Shown here in pieces: positions 1 to 9,243 of a stretch of DNA of 64,000 nt (positions within the stretch are counted from its first letter, which is position 1; each line of letters opens with the position of its first letter). Source of the stretch: Klebsiella sp. WP3-W18-ESBL-02 (GTDB lineage Bacteria; Pseudomonadota; Gammaproteobacteria; Enterobacterales; Enterobacteriaceae); the NCBI RefSeq assembly GCF_014168815.1, contig NZ_AP021972.1:1674001-1738000 (forward strand), in the 5' to 3' direction. Under the pieces are notes generated by a model that saw nothing but the letters and a program-made list of their open reading frames with translations, did no database searches and was not told where the DNA came from. Both the position numbers and the translations under genes were made by a program.

Positions 1-1844
1 TGAACCCCGGTCAGCTCCATACTGTGCGTGAAATCCTCAACGACGGTAATAAAGGGGAAATTGACCTTGCGCTCTACCGCGACGTTAACGGCAACTACCT
101 GTTTACCCGTAATCCGGATGGCAGCCTGACGGTCAATCATGCCACGGTATCGGCTAATTTACCTGACGGTGACGGCGTCGACCGCCTGCTTAATATCGAG
201 AAGCTGGAGTTCGGTGATGGCACACAGCTGTGGGTGACGGCGCAAAAAGCCACGGGCAACGTCGATATTAACAACACGGCACCTGCGGCAGGCGATCTGC
301 TGCGCGTGAGTGCTTCCGATGTGCAGGATGGTAACGGTCTGGTGAGTAATTTACCGATCGTTTATACCTGGCAGGCGCTGATCGGCGGGCAGTGGCGAGA
401 CCAGGCGACGGGGACCGAATTCCGGGTGGGCAATAATTTGTCAGGCGCCCAGCTGCGGGTGGTTGCCAGCTTTACCGACCGGATGGGCGATGCCGAAACG
501 CTGATCTCGGCGGCCACCAGCGCCGTTGGGCCACGCGATCTTCCGACCCGTGGTCTGCCGGTGATAAGCGATCTGACTCCAACCAGGAACATGACGCTGA
601 CGGCCGATGTTTCGGGGATCACCGATGGCGATGGCCTGACCAACGGCAACAACTTCCGCTACCAATGGCAAATGAGCACGCTGTTCGGCTTTATCAATAT
701 TGTGGGGGCTACGGCCGCCACCTATAGCCCAACGTTACTGACGGTGGACCGTAATCTGCGGGTTGTGGTGACCGTGACCGATGACGAAGGAAACCCTTCC
801 GTTGTACTGACCTCTGCGTCGACCCAGACTGTCGGCAATATGCTGGTGGGCGGTAACGGCGCAACGACGCTCGTCGGTACCAACGGCAGTGATTATCTCG
901 ACGGAGGCAACGGTAACGATACCCTGTCCGGCCTGGCTGGTGATGATATTTTGCTCGGCGGAGCCGGCAATGACACCCTCAACGGCGGCGCGGGTGCCGA
1001 CCAGATGACCGGCGGTACCGGTAACGATAGCTACACCGTTGATAACCTGGGGGATGTGGTGGTTGAGGGCGTGAATGGCGGAACGGACACCGTCTCGGTT
1101 TCTCTCAACAGCTACGTGATGGCCGATAACGTTGAAAACCTGATCTTTACCGGCTCGGGGAACTTTAACGGCGTCGGGAACGCGTTGGCAAACACCATGA
1201 CCGGCGGCAGCGGCAACGACACGCTGAACGGGATGGACGGTGACGATACCCTGTCGGGTCTGGCGGGTAACGATACGCTGCTGGGCGGCAATGGCAACGA
1301 TAGTCTGAACGGTGGCGTGGGTGCTGATACCCTGACGGGTGGGGCCGGTAATGATATTTATATTGTTGATAATGTAGGGGATAGGGTGATAGAGGCGGTG
1401 AATGGCGGCAATGATACCGTCAGAACCAGCCTGAATACCTACACGCTGAGCGACAATGTTGAAGTGCTGGCATTCACCGGGACCGGCGGCTTTACCGGTA
1501 CGGGTAACGCACTGAACAACATCATTACGGGCGGCAACGGCGTTGACCGTCTGAACGGCGGCAGCGGCAATGATACCCTCTCCGGGGGCGGGGGGAATGA
1601 CTTCTTTATTTTCGGCCTTAACTTTGGCCAGGACATCATTACCGACTTCGACAGCAACCCGAACCAGGGGCAGGATCTGATCAGCCTGCAGGGTCGGGGG
1701 CTGACGGCGGCGAACTTTGCCAGCAACGTCAGTATTGCGGCGAGCGGAACGTCAACGGTCCTGAGCTTCACTAACGGAGACAAAATCACGTTGTTGAATA
1801 CTGCGGTTAATTCGATCCAGCTGAATGATTTCCAGCTGGGTTAA
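1..1844 (+). CDS. RTX calcium-binding secreted protein, C-terminal part (gene begins before the window)
   Basis: The frame is open from base 3, so the N-terminus lies outside the window; the first internal GTG at 24 is not a convincing start. Bases about 250-840 encode two Ig/cadherin-like domains of roughly 90 residues each. Bases about 870-1600 encode glycine-aspartate nonapeptide repeats (GGxGxDxLx, for example GGNGNDTLSG), the calcium-binding beta-roll of RTX proteins. Within this a 109-residue unit is tandemly duplicated. The last 80 residues form the hydrophobic and acidic tail expected of an uncleaved type I secretion signal, ending in NDFQLG. RTX proteins are exported unfolded and fold on binding calcium outside the cell. 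The secretion genes directly downstream make this their likely substrate. The segment before the repeats resembles that of RTX-tailed haem peroxidases as I remember them, but the catalytic part is not visible, so enzyme identity is open. Confidence 0.85.
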   Translation, partial: NPGQLHTVREILNDGNKGEIDLALYRDVNGNYLFTRNPDGSLTVNHATVSANLPDGDGVDRLLNIEKLEFGDGTQLWVTAQKATGNVDINNTAPAAGDLLRVSASDVQDGNGLVSNLPIVYTWQALIGGQWRDQATGTEFRVGNNLSGAQLRVVASFTDRMGDAETLISAATSAVGPRDLPTRGLPVISDLTPTRNMTLTADVSGITDGDGLTNGNNFRYQWQMSTLFGFINIVGATAATYSPTLLTVDRNLRVVVTVTDDEGNPSVVLTSASTQTVGNMLVGGNGATTLVGTNGSDYLDGGNGNDTLSGLAGDDILLGGAGNDTLNGGAGADQMTGGTGNDSYTVDNLGDVVVEGVNGGTDTVSVSLNSYVMADNVENLIFTGSGNFNGVGNALANTMTGGSGNDTLNGMDGDDTLSGLAGNDTLLGGNGNDSLNGGVGADTLTGGAGNDIYIVDNVGDRVIEAVNGGNDTVRTSLNTYTLSDNVEVLAFTGTGGFTGTGNALNNIITGGNGVDRLNGGSGNDTLSGGGGNDFFIFGLNFGQDIITDFDSNPNQGQDLISLQGRGLTAANFASNVSIAASGTSTVLSFTNGDKITLLNTAVNSIQLNDFQLG

Positions 1845-1898
1845 TTCATCAACGCCGTAATAACAGCACAACCTTATTGGTTTAATAAGGAGTAAACT

Positions 1899-3671
1899 AT
1901 GCCGCGCCAGTATAAGTCCACAGAATTGAAAAATGCTCTGAAAGGAACCCGACCTGCATTTATTGTGCTGCTGTTTTTTGGCAGTGTCATCAATATGCTT
2001 ATGCTGGCGCCGGCAATTTATATGCTACAAGTGTACGATCGTGTTCTGGCCAGCCAGAACACCACAACATTATTCATGCTAACGTTGTTAATCATTGGGT
2101 TATACTGCGTCATTGGGATGATCGAATTCGCGCGTTCCAGCGTCATGACCCGGCTCGGCAACCGCCTGGATGTGAAGCTGAATCAGTTGGTCTTTAACGC
2201 CACGTTTAAGCGTAAAATTGCGACCGGTGATAACAATCCGGCGCAGGCGCTAAACGATCTGGCTCAAATTCGCCAGGTGCTGGCAGGCAATAGCTTATTT
2301 GCCTTACTGGATATCCCCTGGACACCTTTTTATTTACTGGTCGCTTTTCTGGTTCACCCCATATTAGGTTATCTGTCACTCGCGGGGATTATTATTTTAT
2401 TTTTCCTGACGTTATTAACCGAATTGTCGACGAAAAATCCGATTCAACAGGCGAATATGCTCAGCGTGAATAACAGCAGCAGGCTTAATAAGCAGTTACA
2501 AAATGCCGATGCTATTGAAGCCATGGGAATGCTGGCTTCCCTGAAGCAGCATTGGCTAGAAGGCCACAGTAAGGTGATGATTTTACAAACCTACATTGCC
2601 GATAGATCGGCGGTATACAGCAGCCTGAGCCGTTTTGTCCGCGTACTTTTGCAATCTATATCGTTGGGCGTTGGCGCGTTGTTGGTGATCGCCGGGGAGA
2701 TCACCCCGGGGCTGATGATTGCCGCATCGATCATCCTGGGGCGCGTGCTGAGCCCGGTGGAACAGGTTATCAGCAGTTGGAAGCAGTTTGTGCAGTTCCG
2801 CAGCGCCTGGAAGCAGTTAACCGCATTATTGCGCGATTATCCGGCCCCGCCAGAGAAAATGAACCTTCCCACCCCGAAAGGCACGATTAGCGTTGAAGGG
2901 GTCTTCGCCGCGCCTCCCGGGCAAAAAATCGCCACGCTGCGCAACATTTCTTTCCAACTCGAACAAGGTGAGGTGCTGGGGATTATCGGGCCTTCCGCTT
3001 CCGGAAAGAGTTCGCTGGCTAAGCTCATGGTTGGCGTATGGCAGACGCTGAGTGGAAAAGTACGGATTGACGGGGCGGACATTTGCCAGTGGGACAAAAT
3101 ATTGCTTGGCCCCTCTATCGGCTACCTGCCGCAGGATGTTGAATTGTTCGAAGGGACGATTGCCGAAAATATCGCCCGCTTTAGCCATACCGACAGCCCG
3201 CCGATCGTTGCCGCAGCCATGCTCGCTGGCGTCCATGACATGATTTTACGCCTGCCTCAGGGCTACGACACCCCTCTGGGCGCTAATGGTTACCAGCTGT
3301 CCGGCGGTCAGCGCCAGCGTATCGGTCTGGCGCGAGCGGTGTTTAATAATCCGGCTTTTATTGTTCTTGATGAACCCAATGCCAACCTTGATGATGCCGG
3401 TGAGATGGCGTTAATCAAGGCGATTATCGCGCTGCGCGAGCACGGGCAAACGGTCGCGCTGATCTCTCATCGCCCAACTCTGCTCGGCGTTGTGAACAAA
3501 GTGCTGCTAATTAACGAGGGGACGATGCAGGCATTCGGTCCGCGTGAGCAGGTATTCGCCAATTTACGTCAGGCCAATATTCTGAAATCCGTCTCCGCTA
3601 CCGAAGCCGCGACGGCAGACAATCCCGTTGTGCAGACCCTCAATGACGCCCCTCGCGAGGCCTTATCATGA
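1899..3671 (+). CDS. Type I secretion ABC transporter, PrtD/AprD-type permease-ATPase
   Basis: A 590-residue exporter half-transporter. Residues about 20-300 form the membrane domain, with hydrophobic spans near 20-40, 55-75, 135-180 and 255-280. The C-terminal nucleotide-binding domain has Walker A GPSASGKSS at 364-372, the signature LSGGQ at 467-471 and Walker B FIVLDEP shortly after, followed by the switch histidine in ISHRP. There is no N-terminal C39 peptidase domain, as usual for RTX exporters of the protease/lipase type (PrtD, AprD, HasD). It should energise export of the upstream RTX protein across both membranes together with the adaptor gene that follows (ATGA overlap) and an outer-membrane TolC supplied from elsewhere. 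A ribosome-binding AAGGAG lies just before the ATG. The family call is firm; the substrate is inferred from position. Confidence 0.93.
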   Translation: MPRQYKSTELKNALKGTRPAFIVLLFFGSVINMLMLAPAIYMLQVYDRVLASQNTTTLFMLTLLIIGLYCVIGMIEFARSSVMTRLGNRLDVKLNQLVFNATFKRKIATGDNNPAQALNDLAQIRQVLAGNSLFALLDIPWTPFYLLVAFLVHPILGYLSLAGIIILFFLTLLTELSTKNPIQQANMLSVNNSSRLNKQLQNADAIEAMGMLASLKQHWLEGHSKVMILQTYIADRSAVYSSLSRFVRVLLQSISLGVGALLVIAGEITPGLMIAASIILGRVLSPVEQVISSWKQFVQFRSAWKQLTALLRDYPAPPEKMNLPTPKGTISVEGVFAAPPGQKIATLRNISFQLEQGEVLGIIGPSASGKSSLAKLMVGVWQTLSGKVRIDGADICQWDKILLGPSIGYLPQDVELFEGTIAENIARFSHTDSPPIVAAAMLAGVHDMILRLPQGYDTPLGANGYQLSGGQRQRIGLARAVFNNPAFIVLDEPNANLDDAGEMALIKAIIALREHGQTVALISHRPTLLGVVNKVLLINEGTMQAFGPREQVFANLRQANILKSVSATEAATADNPVVQTLNDAPREALS

Positions 3672-5002
3672 AAAGTAAACCGAAAGCGTCTGCCATGCCG
3701 GAAACCGACACTATCGATACCAATATCTGGCCGCCGCTCATTAAAGGTCTGGTCGTTATCGTGATTGCGGTAGGCGGTTTTTTATTATGGGCCGTCAAAG
3801 CGCCTTTAGATGCCGGGGTGGTGGCTGATGGTACCGTCACGGTGTCGAATAATCGCAAAACTATTCAGCATCTCAGCGGAGGGCGGGTAACGGATATCTA
3901 CATGAAAGAAGGTGATGTGGTGAAAAAAAATCAGGTCCTGATGCGCCTGGATACGTTGCAGCTGGACATGCGCTACAGCGCCTTAAGCGCGCAGTATATT
4001 TCGGCGAAAACCAGCGAGGATCGTTTACTGGCGGAAAGGACGGGGGCGGATCACATCACGTTCAGTCCGTCGCTGCTCAAGCATTTTGCTGGCAATAAAC
4101 GCCTGCTGGAAAGTCAGCAGCTGCAGGCGAAGCTCTTTTTAACTCGCCGGAAAAATGTGCAGGATGAGATATCAATGATTGAGGAGACGCTGGATGGCCT
4201 GGCCGGGCAGACGGAGAACCTCAATAAAATAAAAGGCTATCGCGAACGTCAGTTCACGCTAATCAATAAAGAATTGGGCGCCGTTCGGGCGCTCAGTGAG
4301 AAAAATTACTACCCTAAAGCACAGCTCATGGTACTGGAACGTGAGGCCGCAGAAATATCCAGTACCGTATCAGAGGATATTCTCAATATCGCCAAGTTAA
4401 AGTCGCAGCAAAATGAGATGAGAATCAAGGCCTATCAGGTGCAACATCAGTATTTGCGGGAAGTGGAGTCCGAATTAATGCTTAAGCAAAAAGAGGTTGC
4501 GATGCTGGAAGATGAGCTGCAGTCAACCCGGCATGAACGGGATAACACGGTGATTCGTTCTCCTATTGACGGTATTGTGCTGGATGTGAAGGTCAGCACC
4601 GTTGGCGGGGTGATTCAGCCGGGGGAACGTTTAATGGACATTGTCGCCGCCGGTCAGCCGTTGCAAATTGATGCCAAAATCCCGGTGCATGCGATTGATA
4701 AACTGGCGCCGGGGCTCACTGTCGATGTGCTATTCCCCGCGCTAAACCATGCTTTGCTGCCTTCTGTACCGGCTCGGGTATTGACGGTTTCCGCCGATCG
4801 CCTGACCGACAAAGTAACGCAACAACCTTATTACCTGGCTGAAGTTCAGGTGTTACCTGAGGGGGTGCGTTTGCTGCGTGACCATAAAATTAAGGCCGGG
4901 ATGCCGGCCAGCGTCACCATCAAAACGGGCGAAAGGACATTCCTGAGCTATCTGTTTAAACCGCTAATGGCCCGGCTTGAGATGGCGTTTAAAGAGATCT
5001 GA
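3668..5002 (+). CDS. Type I secretion membrane fusion protein, HlyD/PrtE family
   Basis: A 444-residue periplasmic adaptor. One transmembrane helix at about 24-44 anchors it in the inner membrane. A lipoyl half-motif (near GDVVKKNQVLMRLD) precedes a long helical, charge-rich coiled-coil hairpin (about 100-290). The second lipoyl half and beta-barrel follow (SPIDGIVLDVKVSTVGG). This is the HlyD/PrtE/AprE order. Its ATG lies in the stop region of the ATPase gene (4-base overlap), so the two are translationally coupled. Adaptors of this family bridge the ABC exporter and TolC. No outer-membrane factor gene follows; a terminator-like hairpin does, so this is probably the last gene of the secretion operon. 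Confidence 0.93.
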   Translation: MKSKPKASAMPETDTIDTNIWPPLIKGLVVIVIAVGGFLLWAVKAPLDAGVVADGTVTVSNNRKTIQHLSGGRVTDIYMKEGDVVKKNQVLMRLDTLQLDMRYSALSAQYISAKTSEDRLLAERTGADHITFSPSLLKHFAGNKRLLESQQLQAKLFLTRRKNVQDEISMIEETLDGLAGQTENLNKIKGYRERQFTLINKELGAVRALSEKNYYPKAQLMVLEREAAEISSTVSEDILNIAKLKSQQNEMRIKAYQVQHQYLREVESELMLKQKEVAMLEDELQSTRHERDNTVIRSPIDGIVLDVKVSTVGGVIQPGERLMDIVAAGQPLQIDAKIPVHAIDKLAPGLTVDVLFPALNHALLPSVPARVLTVSADRLTDKVTQQPYYLAEVQVLPEGVRLLRDHKIKAGMPASVTIKTGERTFLSYLFKPLMARLEMAFKEI

Positions 5003-5027
5003 GCGCGATTGCTGTCTGGCATTCCTC

Positions 5028-5066
5028 AGAAGGTTGGCGAATTTTTCAGGCCGACCTTCTTGGTTT
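5028..5066 (+). terminator. Rho-independent terminator after the RTX secretion operon
   Basis: An 11-bp stem (AGAAGGTTGGC paired with GCCGACCTTCT, one G-T wobble) with an 11-base loop lies 26 bases after the HlyD-type gene and is followed by a short T-rich run. It separates the secretion operon from the hydrolase gene. Confidence 0.6.
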
Positions 5067-5150
5067 GTAATACCCTATTACCCACTGACTCAAGCTGGCC
5101 TCTGTTGGCCAGCCAGAATACCCAATACCCTAAGGAGCTGCGTCAACGTC

Positions 5151-6593
5151 ATGCTGGTGAAATGGACTAAGCGCATGGTTTTATTTGTTGTTTTTGTGCT
5201 GCTCGGCGTGCTGGGGACGCGGATTTACGACATTCAAAGCAAACCGCCTCTCCAGCTGTGGCATACCTTTGTGCCGCACGACATGCAGGCTCCGGCCATC
5301 GATAATACAACCTGGGACGGCTACATCCGCGCGGAAAATCGGCTTTTCGCTGACGTTCGCGCCAACGTAACCGACAAATTGCCCGCCAGCCAGCAGGCGT
5401 CGTTTAACCGCTATTTTGCGCAAAGCCCGCTTTATCCCGGTCATTTTTCCATGGACTGGAACCGTTCTGTCGTTCTGAAGCCGCAGGGGCAGCCAAAAGG
5501 TGCGGTGGTCTTGCTGCATGGGCTAACCGATACGCCCTACAGCATGCGACATATTGCGATGCACTATCAGCAACTGGGCTACGTGGCCGTGGCCATTCGT
5601 CTGCCCGCGCACGGCACGGTACCCGGGGCGTTAACGGATGTGGCGTGGCAGGACTGGCTGGCCGCTACGCGGCTGGCGGTAAGAGAAGCGAAGGCGCTGA
5701 GCGGTAAGGATCGCCCGCTGCATCTGGTGGGTTACTCCAACGGCGGGGCGCTGGCGATGAAATATGCACTGGATGCGTTGGATGACCCGACGCTGGACAG
5801 GCCGCAGCAGGTGGTCCTGATTTCGCCGATGATCGGCATTACGTCGTTCGCCCGTTTTGCCGGCGTTGCCGGTTGGCCGGCGGTCTTCCCGGCGTTTGCA
5901 AAAGCGGCGTGGCTCGGCATTGTCCCTGAGTATAACCCGTTCAAATATAATTCGTTCCCGGTCAACGCCGCACGTCAGTCGTATGCGCTCACCCAGGCGT
6001 TGCAAAAGCAAATAGCGGCAGGGGCGCGACAGCATAAGCTGAGCGCGCTGCCGCCGATTTTGACCTTCCAGTCGGTGATGGATTCGACGGTCAGCAGTGA
6101 CGCGGTGCTGACCGGCTTATACGAGCGGCTTACTGCCAACGGCAGCGAGCTGGTGCTGTTTGACCTTAACCAGGCCGCGACCGTGACGCCGCTGCTGCGC
6201 GCGTCATCCAGTGCGGCGCTTTCACGGCTGCTGCCCGCGCCGCCGCGTCAATACGGCGTGACCGTTGTGGCGAACGTTGAGCCTACCACCACCCAAACCG
6301 AGGCCCGCACCACCGAGGCCGGGCAGATGAATGCGCGCGTGGCGCCGCTGGGCATTGATTATCCGCGCGATGTTTACTCGCTTTCGCATATTGCGCTGCC
6401 GTTCCCGGTGACGGATTCCCTGTACGGTCGCGAGCCTCAGCCGCGCAATCAGTATGGTATTAGCCTGGGGACCGTGGCCGCGCGCGGCGAACGCGGGGCG
6501 ATGGTGGTTGAACTGGATGCCCTGATGCGCATGTCGTCCAACCCCTTCTTCCCGTACATGATAGGCCGTATCGATCGGACCATTGCCCGTTAA
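5151..6593 (+). CDS. Membrane-anchored alpha/beta hydrolase of unknown substrate
   Basis: A 480-residue protein if started at the ATG at 5151, which follows TAAGGAG with a rather long spacing; the frame is open further upstream but that part is not protein-like. Residues about 8-25 form an uncleaved N-terminal hydrophobic anchor, so the enzyme domain is probably periplasmic. Visible alpha/beta-hydrolase elements are the oxyanion HG (His123-Gly124), the nucleophile elbow GYSNGG (Ser196), a candidate acid in MDST (Asp311) and a candidate catalytic histidine in LSH (His413). This order fits serine lipases/esterases. About 70 residues before the histidine lie a long TTTQTEARTTEAG stretch and surrounding insertion not typical of small esterases. 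The gene stands alone between a terminator and convergent cheV. The substrate is unknown; a functional link to the RTX operon is only positional. Confidence 0.8.
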   Translation: MLVKWTKRMVLFVVFVLLGVLGTRIYDIQSKPPLQLWHTFVPHDMQAPAIDNTTWDGYIRAENRLFADVRANVTDKLPASQQASFNRYFAQSPLYPGHFSMDWNRSVVLKPQGQPKGAVVLLHGLTDTPYSMRHIAMHYQQLGYVAVAIRLPAHGTVPGALTDVAWQDWLAATRLAVREAKALSGKDRPLHLVGYSNGGALAMKYALDALDDPTLDRPQQVVLISPMIGITSFARFAGVAGWPAVFPAFAKAAWLGIVPEYNPFKYNSFPVNAARQSYALTQALQKQIAAGARQHKLSALPPILTFQSVMDSTVSSDAVLTGLYERLTANGSELVLFDLNQAATVTPLLRASSSAALSRLLPAPPRQYGVTVVANVEPTTTQTEARTTEAGQMNARVAPLGIDYPRDVYSLSHIALPFPVTDSLYGREPQPRNQYGISLGTVAARGERGAMVVELDALMRMSSNPFFPYMIGRIDRTIAR

Positions 6594-6613
6594 GCGGCCT
6601 GCGGCACGGGGGA

Positions 6614-7606
6614 TTACACCGCGTGCAGCGCGCCGTCGGTTTTACCGCCCGGTGCCTTTAGCACCTGCTCAATCACCGAGGCCAGCTCGTTAATCTCAAA
6701 TTTTGTCACGTAGCCGTCGGCGTTCACCTTGCGGATGTGGTCCTCATTGGCATTCCCCGACAGCGACGAGTGGATCACCACCGGAATATTGCGCAGACGC
6801 GGGTCGGTTTTAATCTTGCGGGTCAGGGTAAAACCGTCCATTTCCGGCATTTCAAGGTCGGTCAGCACGAGGGCGATTTTGTCGCTTACCGGCACACCTT
6901 CTTGCGCCGCCTGCTGGGCGATATGCTCAATTTTCTCCCACGCTTCTTTACCGGTGACGTGCAGCTGCGCCGGGATATCCATGGCCTTCAGCCCTTTTTC
7001 GAGCATCGCGCGCGCCACTTTGGAATCTTCAGCCACAATGGCGGTTGCGCCCGGCTTAATATTGAATTTGCGCGGATTGAGCTCTTTCGCGTGCAGATCG
7101 TGATTTGACGGGGTGATGTCGTAAAGAATCTGCTCCACGTCGATAACCATCGCGAGGTTGTTGCTCTCCTGGTGATCGTCCAGGCAGGCGATGCTGGTAA
7201 TGTACTTGCCGTTTACCGCTTTTTCGGCGGTGTGAATCTGCGTCCAGTCGAGGCGGGTGATATTCTCTACCGACTCGACGGCGAAGGCCTGCACGCTGCG
7301 GGCATATTCGGTGATCAGCAAGATATTCAGCCCGTTGCTGGGGGTGCAGCCGGCGACGGCGGCGAGATCGATAACCGGGATAATCTGATCGCGAATGTTC
7401 ACCATCCCCATCAGCGGCGGCTTGATGCCTGCGGGGCGGGTGAAGCTCGGCATCGGGACGATTTCGCGCAGCTTAAACACGTTGATACCGTACAGCTCCG
7501 AGGCGTCGCTCTGTGAGGCTTTGCCCAGGCGGAACAGCAGCAGCTCAAAACGGTTGGACAGGGTCAAATTAGCCCTGTCGTCGATCTCTTTCTGGAAATT
7601 ATCCAT
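6614..7606 (-). CDS. cheV: Chemotaxis coupling protein CheV (CheW-REC fusion)
   Basis: A 330-residue protein with an N-terminal CheW-like domain (about 15-170, including MGMVNIRDQIIPVIDLA) and a C-terminal response-regulator receiver domain (about 185-315; acidic pocket AED, phospho-acceptor in LTDLEMPEMDGF, conserved lysine in YVTKFE). CheV couples chemoreceptors to the kinase CheA and is tuned by phosphorylation of its receiver domain. E. coli K-12 lacks it, whereas Salmonella and other motile enterics have it as an isolated gene, as here. The start is set by GAGGG six bases before the ATG. No flagellar or che gene is nearby. It implies a motile organism or motile ancestry. Confidence 0.95.
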   Translation of the reverse strand: MDNFQKEIDDRANLTLSNRFELLLFRLGKASQSDASELYGINVFKLREIVPMPSFTRPAGIKPPLMGMVNIRDQIIPVIDLAAVAGCTPSNGLNILLITEYARSVQAFAVESVENITRLDWTQIHTAEKAVNGKYITSIACLDDHQESNNLAMVIDVEQILYDITPSNHDLHAKELNPRKFNIKPGATAIVAEDSKVARAMLEKGLKAMDIPAQLHVTGKEAWEKIEHIAQQAAQEGVPVSDKIALVLTDLEMPEMDGFTLTRKIKTDPRLRNIPVVIHSSLSGNANEDHIRKVNADGYVTKFEINELASVIEQVLKAPGGKTDGALHAV

Positions 7607-7669
7607 GGTGCCCTCAGCGTATAAAGCGTGAACTCAATAACGCAGTTATCGGCACCGTGAGACAAAACG

Positions 7670-8590
7670 TTATGCCAGCGTGAAGGTGGCGAAATCGTCG
7701 GCCAGCTCGCAGTCCGGGAAAATATGTCGGCACTCGGCCAGCAGGCGGCGGCAGCCTTCGGCATCGTATCGCGAGCTGACGTGAGTGACGATCAGCCGTT
7801 TGGCGTTAGCCGCTCGCGCCAGCTGTGCGGTTTGTTCACTCGACGAATGGCCGCGACTATTGGCTTTTTCCGCCATCGCGGCCTCCAGCGTGGCTTCATG
7901 AACCATCAGATCGACGTCACGGGCCAGCGCCAGCGCCGCATCGCAGGGGGCGGTATCGCCAAAAATAGCGATTTTCTTGCCGGGTGTTGCCGGCGCAAGA
8001 TAATGGGCGCCGTCGATAATCCGGCCGTCTGCCAGCGTGACGCGTTCGCCCGCTTTAAGCTTCTGGAACAGCGGGCCGGAGGGCACGCCGTCGGCAATCA
8101 GCCGCCTGGCGTCCAGCGCGCCGGGCTTGTCGTGCTCTTCCACGCGAAAGCCGTAGCACTCGACCGGATGATTGAGCGGGTAGGCGGTCACTTTGCGCAG
8201 ACCATCGTCCAGAATCTCACCGGCGCTGATTTCCACCACGTCCAACGGGAAATCGGTCCATGAGCCGCTTAGCCGCAGCGTAGCGTCGACAAACTCAGCG
8301 AGCCCTTTCGGGCCATATAGCGTCAGCGGCTGGGCGCTACCGGCCATCGAGCGGCTGCAAATCAGCCCTGGCAGGCCGAAAAGATGATCGCCGTGCAGGT
8401 GGCTGATAAAAATCCGCTCAATTTTTCCCGGGTTGAACGCCGTATGCAGCAACTGGTGCTGGGTTCCTTCGCCGCAGTCGAAAAGCCACAGTCCCGGCTG
8501 CGTGGGGTGTTGCAGATTCAGCAGCATTGCTGTTACGTTGCGAGTACGCGTTGGCACACCCGCGGAAGTGCCTAAAAAAGTCAATTGCAT
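7670..8590 (-). CDS. rbn: Ribonuclease BN / tRNase Z
   Basis: A 306-residue metallo-beta-lactamase-fold ribonuclease, one residue longer than E. coli Rbn (ElaC). The zinc motif HLHGDH is at residues 64-69, further metal ligands lie in NHPVE, FGDTA and the C-terminal VTHVSSRY. It processes tRNA 3' ends and can act as endo- or exoribonuclease. It diverges from elaA with 44 bases between the two starts, as in E. coli. Confidence 0.96.
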   Translation of the reverse strand: MQLTFLGTSAGVPTRTRNVTAMLLNLQHPTQPGLWLFDCGEGTQHQLLHTAFNPGKIERIFISHLHGDHLFGLPGLICSRSMAGSAQPLTLYGPKGLAEFVDATLRLSGSWTDFPLDVVEISAGEILDDGLRKVTAYPLNHPVECYGFRVEEHDKPGALDARRLIADGVPSGPLFQKLKAGERVTLADGRIIDGAHYLAPATPGKKIAIFGDTAPCDAALALARDVDLMVHEATLEAAMAEKANSRGHSSSEQTAQLARAANAKRLIVTHVSSRYDAEGCRRLLAECRHIFPDCELADDFATFTLA

Positions 8591-8634
8591 AGCGCCGCGC
8601 CCCTGGCGGTAAAAAAAGGTCTAAGGAGCCTACC

Positions 8635-9096
8635 ATGATTTGCTGGCAAGATTTGCACCATTCTGAATTAACCGTCCCGGCGCTGTATGCGCTGCTAAAG
8701 CTGCGTTGTGAAGTGTTTGTGGTGGAGCAAACCTGCCCGTATCTTGATGTCGACGGCGACGATCTGGTCGGCGAGAACCGCCATCTGCTGGGCTGGAAGG
8801 ACGACAGGCTGGTGGCCTACGCGCGCATTCTGGTGAGTGAAGAAACGCTCGAACCGGTGACTGTCGGCCGGGTGATCGTCAGTGCTGACGTTCGCGGCGA
8901 GCGGCTGGGGCATCAGCTGATGGCCCGCGCCGTCGACGCTTGCCTGCAACGCTGGCCGCAGCGCGCGCTGTATCTCGGTGCCCAGGCACACCTGCGTGAC
9001 TTTTACGCTCAGTTTGGTTTTGTCGCCGTCACCGATGTGTATGACGAAGACGGCATTCCGCACGTCGGTATGGCGCGTGAGGTGACCCGCGCATAG
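8635..9096 (+). CDS. elaA: GNAT-family N-acetyltransferase ElaA
   Basis: A 153-residue single-domain protein of the GNAT superfamily. The acetyl-CoA-binding loop region is visible as VGRVIVSADVRGERLGHQLM (about 80-100). The closing strand-helix is YAQFGFVAVTDVYDEDGIPHVGM. It matches E. coli ElaA in length and sequence. The acceptor substrate is not established. A clear AAGGAG precedes the ATG. It lies divergent from rbn and upstream of the men operon, the order seen in E. coli. Confidence 0.93.
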   Translation: MICWQDLHHSELTVPALYALLKLRCEVFVVEQTCPYLDVDGDDLVGENRHLLGWKDDRLVAYARILVSEETLEPVTVGRVIVSADVRGERLGHQLMARAVDACLQRWPQRALYLGAQAHLRDFYAQFGFVAVTDVYDEDGIPHVGMAREVTRA

Positions 9097-9243
9097 CCGC
9101 CAATTCCCGCTATAGTAAAAGGCAAAGTCCGTTGCTTTTCAGTGCGATATTGCCTTGATACCCGCCCGCTCCCTAATCGTGGGTACTGCAATTTATGGGT
9201 AGTACCCCTTATACTATGTGGTTTTTATGATAGGGAGGTTTGC

